A stretch of 64,000 nucleotides of DNA, taken from positions 26,809,669-26,873,668 of the forward strand of contig NC_052614.1 in NCBI RefSeq assembly GCF_016545825.1, written 5' to 3'. The notes under the pieces are model-generated. The model made no database searches. It had not been told where the DNA came from and saw only the letters and a list, made by a program, of their open reading frames with translations. The position numbers were made by a program, and so were the translations under genes. Shown in pieces: positions 62,140 through 64,000 of this stretch; positions within the stretch are counted from its first letter, which is position 1, and the number at the start of each line of letters is the position of its first letter. The DNA comes from Eucalyptus grandis. Lineage: Eukaryota; Streptophyta; Magnoliopsida; Myrtales; Myrtaceae.

Positions 62140-64000
62140 CCAATATCAAATAATTATCAACTCAGCCCCACAGAGAATGCGCGCATCACCAGCTGTCAAA
62201 ATGTCACCATCGCTCATCCTAAAGACAAAGACTCCTACATCATCAGCTCAATCGAACAGTGCAAGATTAGATCATTGGTCCTCTAAAAAGCCCCAATGTC
62301 TTGTTCTATGTAACCAACTAACCGGTAGCATTGTGCTCATGGTCCTCGAAGAACATGATCACTCCAGAAGGAAGAAGCCACGCCAATTCATGGAATAGTG
62401 AATACGTAATCAGCTCATAATACGATTAAACGGAAAGATCGATGGATGATGAAACAATCACCAATCGAAGAGTGCAAACCCAACGATACGCATAACATGG
62501 CGACTCCCGAGAGGCGAGAATAACCTTCAGAAAATTAGCATGCAAATCAGCCAAATTAACAATTAATCAAGAAACAAAAAGAAAAGAAGGATCAAGAGCA
62601 TTTTGGGTATGATGTCTCCTCCTAAGAGTTCTTCACAGAGGCTGTCAACCGAGAAAGGAATGCATGCACAATCATAGACGCAAGATGAGATCAAGGATAA
62701 GGACACAATGGAGGGATATTTCTAGGAAGGGGACACGGGCAAGTGGATTTGGATTGGATAGTGATTTGTTGTGGCACGTACACCCCGCAATGAAAGAACC
62801 ATCACAGATCATATGTTGGCCAAACTCCACCCCTCCAAAGGAATGAGAATCGGTTTTCGCATCAATCGGAAAATTATGGGACTAGAGTACAAATTTCATT
62901 CAAACCAATAACGCCTTGAGAGACAATAGAGCTTATCCACCCTTGGACAATCATCAGCTCGCAGCAAACCACCCCTGTCGAATCTGGCAAGACTCCAACC
63001 TGTGAGCGGATCAAGACTAGAAGACAATCAAGTCCCAAAGATAAAAAGACTGAAGAACAAATTTCAATCAAAACCAGTAAATTACACCCTATCGCCCGAA
63101 AGACTACTTTCATCATCTCAACTAAAAAAAACGACAGCAAAAGATCATCAGCCTCCAAAAGCCCAAACACCTAGTTTTATGAAACAAACCGACCAAAGGT
63201 CGTTCTTGACATCCTCAAACAAACAGTTTCACTCCAAGGGGAAGAAGCCACTGTGAATTCACCAAATAACAAAATCCAGAAGCCACTCGTGAAATAATAA
63301 AACGGAAAGATCGATGGATGGGTGGATCAATTAAGGATCATAGGAAAAGCTAAACCGAACACCCATAACGACATCCTCAGACATCAAGAGATATGATCCA
63401 AGAGGAAAGAAGCCACTGTGAATTCACCGAATAACAAAAATCCAGAATAAGCTCGTAAAACAACAAAGCAAAGATCAAGAGATCAATCGATCAATAACTT
63501 CCAAGAGTCAGCAAATCACACCCTGCCCAAATTATAACAAGTGCTCTCTGCACAATCATTCTTGATTTTTTGCCAGCCATAACTTATTTATGCTATGATA
63601 CAAAGTTGCGTAATTTGCTCGACAAAGTGAGAACCTGACAATAGACAAATATGTCCAAAAGTCCAAAAATACAAGCAGAATTATACAAGCTCCATCAGGT
63701 ATTCCGCTAGCTTATATACTCACTAATGCTAGATGCTTCGTTTGTAAGCAAAATTTTATCCAGAGATTACAGCCTTCCATCTCCTTTCGGGGCCTATACA
63801 ATATATATCCTGCAGGAAGGCTCAATTTCTTAGTGAAGTCGACGAACCAATTAGTTTTTCTTCTCGAGTTCAACATCAGGTATAGCTCATACAACACATG
63901 AACCCTACCTGAAGCAACCCGTCCAGTGAACCATCTCATTCAAAGAGCAAGCTTGTAAAAGTTGGCCAAAACATCCAATCCATCCACTCTATGCATGCCC
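62140..64000 (-). repeat. Segment S3, superblock C (to window end)
   Basis: Counterpart of 22470 onward. It includes acceptor-linked block copy 9 and the open frame at 63712-63939. CG-type differences are dense here (for example 62466, 62500 and 62508). Confidence 0.8.
62560..62795 (-). other. Acceptor-linked conserved block, copy 9
   Basis: Homologous to 22861-23092. The acceptor reads TTGCGGGG in place of TTGCAGGG, and a base change in 'gagatcaagg' (versus 'gagactgaagg') breaks the frame. Confidence 0.35.

Larger units (their letters stand above)
54916..64000 (-). repeat. Superblock C of the higher-order array (truncated by window end)
   Basis: Begins with the MTHFR exon. It has the longest S1-S2 link (57000-58615), then S2 (58615-61250), 61250-62140 and S3 (62140 to the end). 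It probably continues beyond the window. Confidence 0.8.

Noticed and set aside
8550..64000. Centromeric or other classical satellite
   Set aside because: Units are long, irregular in length and retain splice-site-like signals and an exon. There is no short constant monomer.
16144..64000. Cluster of resistance (NLR) or receptor-kinase pseudogenes, a common cause of tandem arrays in plants
   Set aside because: No P-loop, leucine-rich repeat or kinase motif was seen on either strand in any copy.
1..64000. CRISPR array, bacterial operons, tRNA or rRNA genes
   Set aside because: No regular short spacer repeats, no ribosome-binding-site-led operons and no cloverleaf or rRNA motifs. The composition and elements are those of a plant nucleus.

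Overview
The window is plant nuclear DNA, most likely from a dicot; I cannot name the species. The evidence is a Ty1/copia LTR retrotransposon primed by initiator-Met tRNA, MITE-like elements, a short poly(A) retroposon, AT-rich introns with plant-style splice sites, and an exon of methylenetetrahydrofolate reductase (MTHFR). I see no intact protein-coding host gene, rRNA, tRNA or CRISPR array. Almost all short open frames are chance readings of repeated non-coding DNA.

Layout. Positions 1-1880 hold an outlying piece of the array family that ends in a leader (first-exon-like) segment and a promoter-like region, both reading on the minus strand. Positions 2150-4740 and 5501-8500 are two diverged copies of one AT-rich repeat. 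Each copy carries a MITE-like element; copy 2 also carries a short retroposon. Between them (4750-5075) is a second minus-strand leader with a TATA box. From about 8550 to the end the DNA is one array family, interrupted at 11014-16138 by a complete but decayed copia element (TSD CAACC).

The array has two levels. Diverged units of roughly 0.8-1 kb are arranged into three much more similar superblocks, A (16942-32339), B (32340-54915) and C (54916 to beyond the window). Each superblock starts on the plus-strand left with the same minus-strand MTHFR exon, or part of it. Read on the minus strand, each superblock is therefore a long T-rich, intron-like tract ending in a 3' splice site and that exon. 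The simplest model is repeated duplication of an expanded intron and its downstream exon. Superblocks differ by internal deletions and by local tandem duplications such as the 889-bp one at 27527-29304.

The most unusual signal is in how copies differ. Many differences turn a CAG or CTG in one copy into a CG-containing string in another (CG, CGAG, CCG, CGTA), often with a one-base length change. The same change breaks the MTHFR exon, copia gag and the copia primer-binding site. It is opposite to decay of methylated CHG sites and suggests a systematic base-calling effect at methylated CHG, that is, an epigenetic trace in the assembly. No reads were available to test this.
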